Assembly: GCA_046154665.1 (NCBI GenBank)
Contig: JBJXFG010000098.1
Coordinates: 1 to 64,000 of the forward strand
Origin: JAFLCM01 sp046154665
Lineage (GTDB): Bacteria; Planctomycetota; Phycisphaerae; Phycisphaerales; UBA1924
Reading direction: 5' to 3'
DNA: 64,000 nucleotides
Shown: piece after piece, positions 26,030 through 34,432 of the stretch
Layout: each line of letters opens with the position of its first letter
Position numbering within the stretch: position 1 is the first letter of the stretch
Notes under the pieces: generated by a model
Database searches by the model: none
Told to the model about the DNA's origin: nothing
What the model saw: the letters and a program-made list of their open reading frames with translations, nothing else
Program-made: the position numbers and the translations under genes

Positions 26030-26082
26030 CAACGGAGCCGCGAGTCGTTCGCACGGACCGGAGGACCGGTCAGTGGCACAAC
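25975..26082. repeat. inverted repeat, family E, copy 2
   Basis: CGTGCCACGGGCCCGTCCTC and CACGGACCGGAGGACCGG...CAGTGGCAC are related arms flanking the lipoprotein start. The left arm encodes the Arg/Ala-rich N-terminus. Confidence 0.55.
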
Positions 26083-26138
26083 GAGAGGGCCTGTTCTGTT
26101 CCCGGCGCGCGTGGGGCGATTCGTGCATGCACGGAGCG

Positions 26139-26144
26139 TACCAT
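26139..26144 (+). promoter_or_regulatory. putative -10 element of a leaderless promoter
   Basis: TACCAT ends 8 bases before the in-frame GTG at 26153, the chosen start of the ABC exporter. Confidence 0.45.
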
Positions 26145-26152
26145 CGACCCGC

Positions 26153-28138
26153 GTGGCTGACAGCCGGAGAATCTCGGGCGGTTCCGTGTCGGCGGATGGG
26201 AACGGGCGGGTCGCGTCCATCCCGATGGGTGTGCTGCTGCGCCGCATCGGGGCGCTCGCGTGGCGGCACAGGTGGGTCGCCGTGCCCAGCGTGCTGCTCA
26301 CCGTGCTGCTGCAGGGCGCGACGCTGGCGATGTTCGGCGGGCAGGGGCTGGCGATCGATCTGATCCGCGCGAAAGTCGACATGGGGGCACCCGCGCCGGG
26401 GTGGCCGATGGGCATCGCGCCGCCGCCGTCCTGGACCTTCATGCACACCCTCACGGCCCTTGGGGTCGGGGTGCTGGTGGTATCGCTGCTGTCGGCGTGG
26501 GCGCGGTACGGGCTGCGGGTCGCCGACGAGCGGTTTGTGCAGACGTGCGTGACGGACCTGCGCGTCCGCCTCTATGACAAGCTGCAACGACTCGGCTTCA
26601 CCTGGTTCGACGCGCACGACACGGGGCAAGTCATCAACCGCATCACCGGCGACACGCAGGCGGTGCGCGGGTTCATCCAGAGCGTGATGGTGCGCACGGC
26701 GGTGGCGGCGGTGACGGTCGCGGTGTTCCTGGGCTTCATGCTCGCCACGCATGCGTGGCTGACGCTGGCGTGCCTGGCGCTCCTGCCGGTGCAGGTGGGC
26801 GCGATGTATGTGTACGGACGAAAGACCAAGCCGCTGTTTCTCGAGCAGTCGCGGCTGGTCGACCGGCTTGTGAAGAGCTTTCAGGAGTCGATCGCGGGCG
26901 TGCGGGTGATCCGCGCATTCGGGCAGGAATCTCGGCGTCTCGAGTTGTTTGATGAACACTCCGACCGAGCGCGGACGCAGCGCATCGGCATCGCGCGCGA
27001 TCAGGGGAACTACCAGCCGCTGACGCAGGCCTGCGGCGAGTGGACGCTCGCCGTTCTGCTTCTCTACGGCGGGTGGCTGGTGCTCAAGGGGCCCGAGGCG
27101 GGCGGCATCGCGCTGGGGACGCTGTGGGTGTTCCGCGGCCTGCTGGGTCATCTGTCGGGGCAGGTGCAGGCGATTCTGGAAATCATCGCCAGCGGACCCG
27201 AAGCGCTGGCGGGGGCGGAGCGGGTGTTCCGGCTGCTGGATGAGAAGGTGACGATCGGGAGCAATGGAGAGCGTGGCGTGCGGGAGCAAGAGCATGCGCA
27301 CGAAGACGTGAGCATGCCGCCCGCCGCGCCAGTCTCGGGTGCCGTTGAGTTCAAGAACGTCACGTTCGCGTATCCATCGCGGCGTTCCGAAGCCGACGAC
27401 GCCGGCAGCCACGCCACCGGCGATCTCGACCGGGCCGCTCTGGTCGATCTTTCCTTCCGCGTCGAACCTGGTGAAACGATCGCCATTGTGGGGCCAACGG
27501 GCAGCGGCAAGTCGACGCTGCTTTCGCTCATCGCACGCTTCCACGATCCGCAGATCGGGCACGTTTTCATCGACGGCGTCGACGCGCGGCAGTGGGACGT
27601 CGGAACGCTGCGCCGTTCGATCGGCTTCGTGTTCCAGGAGCCGTTTCTCTTCAGCAACACCATCCGCAACAACGTCGCGTACGGACTGCCGTGGGCGGAC
27701 GAGGACAAGGTGTTGGAAGCGATCGCGGCGGCGGAGGCCGCGGACGTGGTGCGCGAGGCGCCGAGAGGGCTGGACACGGTGATCGGCGAGCGCGGCGTCT
27801 CGCTCTCGGGCGGGCAGCGCCAACGGCTCACCATCGCGCGGGCCCTCTTGTTGCGACCGCCGATTCTGATCTTGGATGATGCGACAGGGTCGGTCGACGC
27901 GCTGACCGAGTCGTCGATCCAGCGGGCCCTTGACCGCTACATGCGCGGGCGGACGACGTTCATCGTGGCCCACCGGCTGAGCACGCTCCGCCGCGCCGAC
28001 CGCGTCATCGTGCTCGACAAGGGCCGCGTGGTGGATATCGGGACTCACGATGAACTTATGAACCGACCCGGGCACTACCAGGCGGCGGCGCTCATCCAGC
28101 TCTCGCTGGACGACGACGGCGCGGAGGCGGCGGCGTGA
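26153..28138 (+). CDS. ABC exporter subunit A, with degenerate Walker B
   Basis: A 661-residue type IV exporter half. Residues 25-330 form the six-helix membrane domain (RIGALAWRHRWVAVPSVLL onward). Residues 400-650 form the ATPase, with Walker A GPTGSGKST (447-455), Q-loop FVFQEPFLF, signature LSGGQ (551-555), Walker B ILILDDATGSVD and an H-loop histidine in IVAHRLSTL. The catalytic Glu after Walker B is Asp576, so this site hydrolyses ATP poorly in known relatives. The stop overlaps the start of subunit B (GTGA). The substrate is unknown; lipids or drugs are typical of the family. Confidence 0.9.
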   Translation: MADSRRISGGSVSADGNGRVASIPMGVLLRRIGALAWRHRWVAVPSVLLTVLLQGATLAMFGGQGLAIDLIRAKVDMGAPAPGWPMGIAPPPSWTFMHTLTALGVGVLVVSLLSAWARYGLRVADERFVQTCVTDLRVRLYDKLQRLGFTWFDAHDTGQVINRITGDTQAVRGFIQSVMVRTAVAAVTVAVFLGFMLATHAWLTLACLALLPVQVGAMYVYGRKTKPLFLEQSRLVDRLVKSFQESIAGVRVIRAFGQESRRLELFDEHSDRARTQRIGIARDQGNYQPLTQACGEWTLAVLLLYGGWLVLKGPEAGGIALGTLWVFRGLLGHLSGQVQAILEIIASGPEALAGAERVFRLLDEKVTIGSNGERGVREQEHAHEDVSMPPAAPVSGAVEFKNVTFAYPSRRSEADDAGSHATGDLDRAALVDLSFRVEPGETIAIVGPTGSGKSTLLSLIARFHDPQIGHVFIDGVDARQWDVGTLRRSIGFVFQEPFLFSNTIRNNVAYGLPWADEDKVLEAIAAAEAADVVREAPRGLDTVIGERGVSLSGGQRQRLTIARALLLRPPILILDDATGSVDALTESSIQRALDRYMRGRTTFIVAHRLSTLRRADRVIVLDKGRVVDIGTHDELMNRPGHYQAAALIQLSLDDDGAEAAA

Positions 28139-30045
28139 GCGATCCGAAGCCGTCCAACCCGCCCGCACGAACCGCGCTCGAACTGGGCACGCTCGTTGTC
28201 GGCACCATGCCGCAGGACGAGAAGGACGCCGAGTTCCGGCCGTTCCGCTGGTCGATCGCGCGCCGACTGCTTTCTTATATGTGGCGGCACAAGGCCTTGC
28301 AGCGGCGCATCGTGTTCTACGGCGTGCTGCTGGCGGTGGTGCATTCGCTCGTGCCGGAGGCGGTGAAGCAGACCGTCGCGCTGACCATCGAGCACCCCGA
28401 GACGTGGCGCGGGCTCACCGGGCTCGAGCCGGCGTACGGGCTGTGGGCCGGGGCGGGGAGCATCTTTGTGCTCGGGCTGGCGTTCTATCTCATCATGCGG
28501 GTGCGGCTGGTGGCGGTGAACCGGCTGGGCGAGAACGTCGTCTTCGACATCCGCCACGACTTGTTCCGGCACGTCCAGACGCTCGACATGTCGTTCTTCG
28601 ACCGCACTCGGCTGGGGCGTGTGCTGTCGCGCGGGACCGGGGACGTGGCGAGCGTGCGGTCGGCGGTGGTGCAGGTGATCCCGCGGACGATCATCCACGT
28701 GGGGATGGGGGTGTTCGCGCTGGCGCGGATGTTCTCGTTCGACTGGCCGCTGGCTCTGGCCCTGTGCGCGTTGGGCCCGGCGCTCTACTTCGGCAACACG
28801 CTCTTCGACCGGCACCTCACCAGCGCCTACCGCGTGGTGCAGGAGAGCTTCAGCCGTCTGACGGCGAACATCGCCGAGACGGTCAGCGGCATCCGCGTCA
28901 CGCAGGCCTTCGCCCGCGAAGGGGTCAACGCGCAACTCTTTGAAGCGTTGTGCGCAGACCATACAAAAAACAACATGCGGGCGGCACGCGTGCACGGCAT
29001 GTACATCCCGTTTTATGAGTTGAGCGGGCAGGTCGCGGCGGGGCTGATCCTGCTCTTCGGCGGGTGGCGGGTCGCGGGCGGGCACATGGGGCTGGCGGAA
29101 CTGATCGGGTTCCTGCTCTACACCGGCAACTTCTTCATGTCGGTGATCATCCTCGCGGATCTTTATAACGTCACGCTGCAGGCGATGGCGGGTGCGGAAC
29201 GCATCTTCGCGCTGCTCGATACCAAGCCGGCGATCGTGGACTCCGCCGAAGCCGAGGATTTGCCGCGGAGCGGGCGCGGGGCGGACATCGAGTTCCGCGG
29301 CGTGACGTTCGGCTACACCCCCGAGCGTGCGGTGCTGCACGATGTGAGTTTCCAAGTGCCGCCGGGCACGAGCGTGGCCCTGGTGGGGCACACCGGCTCG
29401 GGCAAAACCAGCATCGTGAGCCTCGTCACGCGCCTCTACGCGCACCCCCCCGGGTCCGGCGAGATTCTCATCGACGGCAGGCGGATCGAGGAGATCACGC
29501 TGGCCTCGCTGCACTCGCAGACCGGCCTGGTGCTGCAAGACAACTTCCTCTTCGCCGGCAGCGTCCGCGACAACATCCGCTTCGCCCGGCCCACGGCGAG
29601 CGACGAAGAGGTCCGCTCGGCGTGCGAGAAACTCGGCTGCCTGGAGGTTTTCGAGGCCCTCCCCCGCGGCCTGGATTCCGACGTGGGCGAGCGCGGCGGC
29701 GGCCTCTCACTGGGCCAACGCCAACTGGTCACCTTTGCGCGGGCCATGCTCGCCGACCCGCGGATTCTGATGCTCGATGAGGCGACCAGTGCCGTGGACA
29801 CGTTCACCGAGCACCGCATCCAGCTCGCCCTCGAGCAGCTCATGGAGGGCCGGACGTGCCTGATCGTCGCCCACCGGCTGTCGACGGTGCGGCGCTGCGA
29901 CCAGATCCTGGTGCTCGACCACGGCCGGGTGGTCGAGCGCGGCGGGCACGCCGAGCTGCTGGCGGCGGGTGGTCGGTACGCGGAGCTCTACCGCGAGTTT
30001 GTGCGGATGTCGGAGGGAGAGGCGGGGAGCGGCGAGACGGTATGA
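28135..30045 (+). CDS. ABC exporter subunit B, with canonical Walker B and altered signature
   Basis: A 636-residue exporter half with a GTG start overlapping the previous stop. The membrane domain is at residues 40-340 (RRIVFYGVLLAVVHSLVPE). The ATPase has Walker A GHTGSGKTS, signature LSLGQ (524-528) in place of LSGGQ, Walker B ILMLDEATSAVD with catalytic Glu549 and IVAHRLSTV. In a heterodimer the altered LSLGQ would face the LDD site of subunit A (degenerate site), and LSGGQ of A would face the good site of B. That is the arrangement known for BmrCD and TM287/288-type exporters. Confidence 0.9.
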   Translation: MSDPKPSNPPARTALELGTLVVGTMPQDEKDAEFRPFRWSIARRLLSYMWRHKALQRRIVFYGVLLAVVHSLVPEAVKQTVALTIEHPETWRGLTGLEPAYGLWAGAGSIFVLGLAFYLIMRVRLVAVNRLGENVVFDIRHDLFRHVQTLDMSFFDRTRLGRVLSRGTGDVASVRSAVVQVIPRTIIHVGMGVFALARMFSFDWPLALALCALGPALYFGNTLFDRHLTSAYRVVQESFSRLTANIAETVSGIRVTQAFAREGVNAQLFEALCADHTKNNMRAARVHGMYIPFYELSGQVAAGLILLFGGWRVAGGHMGLAELIGFLLYTGNFFMSVIILADLYNVTLQAMAGAERIFALLDTKPAIVDSAEAEDLPRSGRGADIEFRGVTFGYTPERAVLHDVSFQVPPGTSVALVGHTGSGKTSIVSLVTRLYAHPPGSGEILIDGRRIEEITLASLHSQTGLVLQDNFLFAGSVRDNIRFARPTASDEEVRSACEKLGCLEVFEALPRGLDSDVGERGGGLSLGQRQLVTFARAMLADPRILMLDEATSAVDTFTEHRIQLALEQLMEGRTCLIVAHRLSTVRRCDQILVLDHGRVVERGGHAELLAAGGRYAELYREFVRMSEGEAGSGETV

Positions 30046-30046
30046 T
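30041..30046 (+). promoter_or_regulatory. putative -10 element of a leaderless promoter
   Basis: TATGAT overlaps the stop codon of subunit B and ends 8 bases before the ATG at 30055. Confidence 0.4.
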
Positions 30047-30054
30047 CGAGCGCG

Positions 30055-30972
30055 ATGACCGCCGTCGAACCCATCATCAAGATCCGCGGGCTGGTGAAGC
30101 GCTTTGACGGGCGAGCGGTCCTTGACGGCATCAACCTCGACGTGCTGCCCGGCGAGACCATGGTCGTCATGGGCGGGTCGGGTTGCGGCAAGTCGACGTT
30201 GCTTCGGCACATCATCGGGTCGATCAAGCCGGAAGAGGGGTCGATCGAACTCTTCGGGCGGAACATCGTGGGGATGGACGAGGACGAGCTCAACGACATC
30301 CGCAAGCGGTTCGGGATTCTGTTCCAGTCCGGGGCGCTGTTCAACTCGATGACGATCGCCGAGAACGTGGCGTTGCCGCTACAGGAGCACACGACGCTGG
30401 ACCCCGAGATCATCAGCACGATGGTGAAGATCAAGCTCGAGCAGGTGGGTCTGCGCGAGCACGCCGAGAAGTACCCGGCGCAGATCTCGGGGGGCATGAA
30501 GAAGCGGGCCGGGCTGGCGCGGGCGCTGGCGCTCGACCCGCGGATCCTGTTCTACGACGAACCGTCGGCGGGGCTCGACCCGGTGACCAGCGCCGAGATC
30601 GACCGGCTGATCATGGACCTCTCAAAGAAGCTGTTCGTCACCAGCGTGGTGGTGACGCACGAGATGGACTCGGCGTTCACCATCGCCGACCGCATGGCGA
30701 TGCTCGACAAGGGCAAGCTGCTGATGTGCAACACGCGGGGGTGGTTCGACGACCTGCGGAAGCTGCCGCTGGAGCAGTCTGAGGAACGCCCCGAGAGCGA
30801 GCAGCTGATCCGGCAGTTTTTGCGCGGGGACGCCGAGGGGCCGATCACCAGGCGGAAGGCGAGCACGAACTACGCCGAGGACCTGCTGGGCGGGCCGTTG
30901 ACGGCGATTTTGGGGGTGACGCCGAGCATCGCGACGACGCGGAGCGAAGCGGCGGACGCTGGGAAGGGCTGA
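30055..30972 (+). CDS. MlaF-like ABC transporter ATP-binding protein
   Basis: A 305-residue ATPase of the lipid/toluene-tolerance (Mla) group: KIRGLVKRFDGRAVLDGI, Walker A GGSGCGKST, FGILFQSGALFNSMTIAENV, signature ISGGMKKRAGLARALA, Walker B ILFYDEPSAGLDP and VTHEMDSAFTIADRMAML. ISGGMKKR is the signature typical of MlaF. The partner permease (MlaE) and MCE protein (MlaD) are not in the window. The last 45 residues, beyond the usual MlaF end, are polar and of unknown role. Confidence 0.88.
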   Translation: MTAVEPIIKIRGLVKRFDGRAVLDGINLDVLPGETMVVMGGSGCGKSTLLRHIIGSIKPEEGSIELFGRNIVGMDEDELNDIRKRFGILFQSGALFNSMTIAENVALPLQEHTTLDPEIISTMVKIKLEQVGLREHAEKYPAQISGGMKKRAGLARALALDPRILFYDEPSAGLDPVTSAEIDRLIMDLSKKLFVTSVVVTHEMDSAFTIADRMAMLDKGKLLMCNTRGWFDDLRKLPLEQSEERPESEQLIRQFLRGDAEGPITRRKASTNYAEDLLGGPLTAILGVTPSIATTRSEAADAGKG

Positions 30973-30977
30973 GGGCC

Positions 30978-31010
30978 CGTGCCACGGACCCGTCCTCAGG
31001 TCGGTGCGAC
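30978..31010. repeat. inverted repeat, family E, copy 1
   Basis: CCGTGCCACGGACCCGTCCT and CAGGTCGGTGCGAC: the same arms as copies at 19640 and 25975, here after the MlaF-like gene. Confidence 0.55.
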
Positions 31011-31075
31011 CTCAGCGCGCGAAAAGGCCGTCAGCCACTCGTGCTTGGTTCGTCGCCGACGCCGGCTGATGTGGT

Positions 31076-31771
31076 TTAGCGCAGCGCCGCCAGCCGCGCC
31101 CGGAACGTCGCCTCGGGGAAGAGCCTCCCCGGGCTGACCGTCGCGGCGACGTCGCGGTGCAGCACCACCGCCGAGGCGGGGATGTTGAACTGCTTCTGCA
31201 GTTGGCCGACGAGTTCGACGAGGGCGTCGACCTGCTTGTCGGTGAAGTCACGGCTTTCGCCGTCGCCCACCAGGCACACGCCGATGGTGCGGAGGTTGAA
31301 GGCCTCGGACTGCGGCCCCTTGGCGTGGGCACCGGGAGTCTGGTTCAACCAGCGCGGCCCGGCGGCGATCACGCCGTCCTTCGCGCCCTGACCGTTCCCG
31401 ACCACGAAGTGGTAGCCAAGCGTCTTGATGCCGCCGGCCTGCTGCTGACGGGCGATCGAATCCGCCGACCCCATCGCCGAGCCCGAGTGGTGGATCACGA
31501 TGCCCAGCCAACGCTCCTGGTTGAGCGGGACCTTGGCACCGATCAGGCTGGCCTGACCGGCCCGCGGCGCGGTGCTCTCGATGGCGGCGGCGGCGGGCAG
31601 TTCCAACGCCGACCCGTTCCGCGACCGGGGCTCCAGCAGCATCATCGAACCACCCACCAGCGTCATGCCCAGAACCAGCGCACCCCACACCACATGCGGG
31701 CGGCGCGGACGCGCGCCCTGCGGAAGCGAAGCGAACAGGGATGGAGAGGTGCGGGAGGTCATCGTGCTCAT
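31076..31771 (-). CDS. membrane-anchored N-acetylmuramoyl-L-alanine amidase-fold protein with a Cys-to-Ser change
   Basis: A 231-residue protein. An N-terminal anchor (VVWGALVLGMTLVGGSMMLL, residues 28-47) is followed by an amidase_2/PGRP domain: LGIVIHHSGSAMG (His94/95), LGYHFVVGNG (Tyr120, His121), IGVCLVGDG and LHRDVAATVSPGRLFP. His205 matches the second zinc His. The third ligand, Cys eight residues later in T7 lysozyme and active PGRPs, is Ser213 here. The protein may bind rather than cleave peptidoglycan, or use a variant metal site. The ATG at 31771 is the first before the anchor; an ATG at 31762 is also possible. Confidence 0.82.
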   Translation of the reverse strand: MSTMTSRTSPSLFASLPQGARPRRPHVVWGALVLGMTLVGGSMMLLEPRSRNGSALELPAAAAIESTAPRAGQASLIGAKVPLNQERWLGIVIHHSGSAMGSADSIARQQQAGGIKTLGYHFVVGNGQGAKDGVIAAGPRWLNQTPGAHAKGPQSEAFNLRTIGVCLVGDGESRDFTDKQVDALVELVGQLQKQFNIPASAVVLHRDVAATVSPGRLFPEATFRARLAALR

Positions 31772-32021
31772 GCGGCGGCCGAAGGGGGAGGCGTGGGGGG
31801 AGGCGTAGATTGTTGGCCCGGTGCGCTCGCCGGTCGAGCGTCCCTTCAAACATCGGCGCGACCCACAAGAGAGCATCGCAAAATGCCCGCGTGGTGCAAG
31901 CGAAATGCGCCGCTTCCGCGTGAAAAAGCCGGAGAAACGCTTGGGACCAACCAAGCCGCGCCGACCGAACTGTGCCCGCTTGTGGTTATTGACCACGGCG
32001 TTCCGCCGCACCACAACACGC

Positions 32022-32288
32022 TTACTCCTTCTGTGATAAACGTCCCCGCAGGTTCGGGGTCTTGCGGCCGTACTCGTCTTCCTTGAACTGCTGCGCGTAT
32101 TGGTTCCGCGCCCGGTCGTACCGGTCGTACTGCGAGCGTTGATCCTTCGGAGAGAGCAGCGGCCGCGAGCACCCGGCGCTGAGAGCGAAGAAAATCAACG
32201 CCGCGCCGGCGAGCAAAGGTCCGAAAGCGCGAGGCCTCGCACGCGGCGCAACCAGGAACGGTTGAATCTGGGACGTGAATCGGGTCAT
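32022..32288 (-). CDS. small lipoprotein of unknown function
   Basis: An 88-residue protein with hydrophobic stretch LLAGAALIFFALSAGC, where the Cys is a lipobox residue. The rest is charged and Tyr-rich (SQYDRYDRARNQYAQQF) and ends in NLRGRLSQKE. An in-frame GTG three bases upstream (32291) is also possible. No family recognised. Confidence 0.65.
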   Translation of the reverse strand: MTRFTSQIQPFLVAPRARPRAFGPLLAGAALIFFALSAGCSRPLLSPKDQRSQYDRYDRARNQYAQQFKEDEYGRKTPNLRGRLSQKE

Positions 32289-32356
32289 CACGGGGCCAGC
32301 ATAGCGGGCTCAACGAAACCGGTGCTTCCGACACACCCGGCATTCTCAACCTCCCC

Positions 32357-32393
32357 AAAAAGGCAACGGCCCCGGGGAGGATTCCGGGGCCGT
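32357..32393 (-). terminator. rho-independent terminator of the rhodanese-fusion gene
   Basis: A perfect 10-bp stem, ACGGCCCCGG / CCGGGGCCGT (32366-32375 and 32384-32393). Read on the minus strand it is followed by TGCC and five T residues (complement of AAAAA at 32357-32361). It lies about 150 bases after the stop of the gene at 32540. Confidence 0.85.
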
Positions 32394-32539
32394 CGGACCG
32401 TTTGGACAGTCGCACGTTTGAGAGGGAGACGAGAGGAGTCAGGCAGGAGAGGAGATTTGTCGCTCTTGCTACGACACCGGCGAAACCGAGTTCGACGGCT
32501 CACGCCCTTCTTCGAAAAATCTCGCTCGTTCGAACTTTG

Positions 32540-34033
32540 TCAGGGCTTGGCCGGCGGCGTTGCTGGTCCTGCGGCCGAGTCCCGGCCTTCTTTCAACTGG
32601 TACTCGAGCTCACGTCCGAGAAGCCGCTCCAGCGCGGATTCCCGGACCATGCCTGCCTTCTTCAGCCTCGACCCCACCTCGGCGGGCGGCATCCCGCGCT
32701 TCTCAATCAGATACGCCATCCACAGGTTGGCTGCGCGACCGCCGCTGGCGCAATGCAGGTGCATGTGGGCTGTGCCCGCGTTGGCCTTGATGGTCTCGTC
32801 GAGCGCGGCGACGTCGGCGGGGTCATACCCCTCGCTGCCGCCCAGCGGGATCTCGACGTACTTCATCCCCAAACCCTCCGCCGCGGACTTCATCGGGAAG
32901 CCAACCGACGCCATCTCGTTCGGGGTTCGGCAGTTGACGATGAGCTTGACGCCTCGCCCGGCGAGTTCGCGGAGCACGCTCTCGGTGGGCTGGCCGCTGA
33001 GGGTGATCTCGCCGTCGGACTGGATGGGGACCCATCGCTCGGTGCCGGTCATGACGGGGAGCGAGGCGTCGGCCTGGTACTCGGTCCACGAGCCCTCGAA
33101 GAGCCTGACGCGCTTCCAGCCCGCTTCGTAGCGCAGATAGAGGTAGAGCAAGGTGGCCTCGCGCCCGGTGCCGCAGTAGACGAGGGTTTCGTCGTCGGGC
33201 TCGACGAAGTCGGCGCTGAGGCCCTTGATGAGTTTGTCGATGTCGGCCCTGGGCTTGAGCAAGGACTGGTTGTCGCTCGCCATGAGGCTGGTCCAATCGA
33301 GATTGGCCGCACCGGGGATGTGCCCGTCGCGCCCCCAGTTGCGGCCCTCGCCGCGGAACAGGCGGGGCGGGCGGGCGTCGATCATCGAGAGCTCGCGCGT
33401 ATCGAGGTAGCGCCGGACATCCGTGAGGTCCGCCGCGAAGTCGCTCGGGGGCGTGACGCTCCACGCCTGGGCCGCTTCGGCGGGGTCGAGGGGCGGGCGA
33501 TCGGCGAAGTGCGCGGTCGTCGTCTGCGAGCCCTGCCAGGCGGCGAAACCGCCGTCGAGAATGCTTACATCAAGGTGCCCGGCCCGCAGCAGCGCATAGG
33601 CGACCATCGTGGCGGCGAGCGGATCATCGTGGTCGCTGTAGACCACCACCGGCTGCGTCGGCGTCACACCCTGGCGTGCGAAGAGCGCGGCCAGGTCCCC
33701 CACGGGCAGCAGCCGCGCCGGCGTGCCGCCCTCGCTGCGCCGCACCGATTCATCATCGAGGTGGACTGCGCCGGGAACGTGCGAGGCCAAGAACTTGCCG
33801 ACGGGGCGCGTGTCGATCGCCAGACCGCCTTGCCGCGAGAGCTTCGCCGCCGCGACATCGGGGGGGACGAAATCGAACTTCGCCCGCGCGGCCTTCGCCG
33901 CCGGCGCGGGAGCGGCGGCGGTCACAGGAACCGCGGCCGTGGCGGCAGATTTCCCCTGCGGCGTTGCGGCGACCACGGCATTGGAAAAGAGCGCACCGAC
34001 GGCGCACGCGAGAATCAGATCGCGACGAACCAT
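32540..34033 (-). CDS. exported protein with two rhodanese domains and a C-terminal phosphatase-like domain
   Basis: A 497-residue protein with a signal peptide (LILACAVGALFSNAVVAA). Rhodanese domain 1 (about 50-175) has no catalytic Cys; the loop reads YSDHDDPLA. Rhodanese domain 2 (about 195-325) has HIPGAANLDW and the active loop YCGTGREAT with Cys287, the layout of thiosulfate/mercaptopyruvate sulfurtransferases. A third domain (about 335-485) resembles the DUF442/BLH phosphatase-like fold: ITLSGQPTESVLRELAGRGV, KLIVNCRTPNE and the loop HLHCASGGRAAN (Cys428, Arg433). The order recalls persulfide-handling proteins where a phosphatase-like or ETHE1 domain is joined to rhodanese. It ends in a clear terminator and stands alone. 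Confidence 0.85.
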   Translation of the reverse strand: MVRRDLILACAVGALFSNAVVAATPQGKSAATAAVPVTAAAPAPAAKAARAKFDFVPPDVAAAKLSRQGGLAIDTRPVGKFLASHVPGAVHLDDESVRRSEGGTPARLLPVGDLAALFARQGVTPTQPVVVYSDHDDPLAATMVAYALLRAGHLDVSILDGGFAAWQGSQTTTAHFADRPPLDPAEAAQAWSVTPPSDFAADLTDVRRYLDTRELSMIDARPPRLFRGEGRNWGRDGHIPGAANLDWTSLMASDNQSLLKPRADIDKLIKGLSADFVEPDDETLVYCGTGREATLLYLYLRYEAGWKRVRLFEGSWTEYQADASLPVMTGTERWVPIQSDGEITLSGQPTESVLRELAGRGVKLIVNCRTPNEMASVGFPMKSAAEGLGMKYVEIPLGGSEGYDPADVAALDETIKANAGTAHMHLHCASGGRAANLWMAYLIEKRGMPPAEVGSRLKKAGMVRESALERLLGRELEYQLKEGRDSAAGPATPPAKP

Positions 34034-34432
34034 GACACGCCTCCGAGATGAGGGCCTCGAATCAACGACATCGGCGGCGAGCGCCGCTCTTCCAGACGAG
34101 CAACCATGCGAACAACATCACGCGCGTCGTCCCGCGTGACCCGAAGGGGATCGCGCGGGCCGCTGCTGTATTGCGACGCCCGAACACACGAGCCCCGAGC
34201 GTGAGCAAGTGGGTGGGAGAAGCCGACGATTCCGGTCTTCCGAGAGACCCGTCGCTCACGCTCGGGGCTCGCTGTTCGAAGCTCTCAGCACGGCAGCGGG
34301 CCGCCTGCGGGTATTCACGCAACGCACGGCGCTGTTCGCGGCGAACTTCACAGATTGAGAAAAGTCGCGCCGCGCGATGACGCATGACATCCCGAGCACG
34401 ACGCTCGGCAAAGCGCCGAGCATCGTGGCACG
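34034..34432. other. intergenic region holding a family A repeat
   Basis: Apart from the repeat at 34186-34274 I see no gene or RNA structure here. It lies between two minus-strand genes and must hold the promoter of the rhodanese-fusion gene on its left side. Confidence 0.45.
34186..34274. repeat. dispersed palindromic repeat, family A, copy 4
   Basis: The left arm CGAGCCCCGAGCGTGAGCAA pairs with the right arm GTCGCTCACGCTCGGGGCTCG over most of its length. Confidence 0.85.

Noticed and set aside
30055..30972. complete Mla lipid-transport operon
   Set aside because: Only the ATPase is present; the following minus-strand amidase gene ends the unit.
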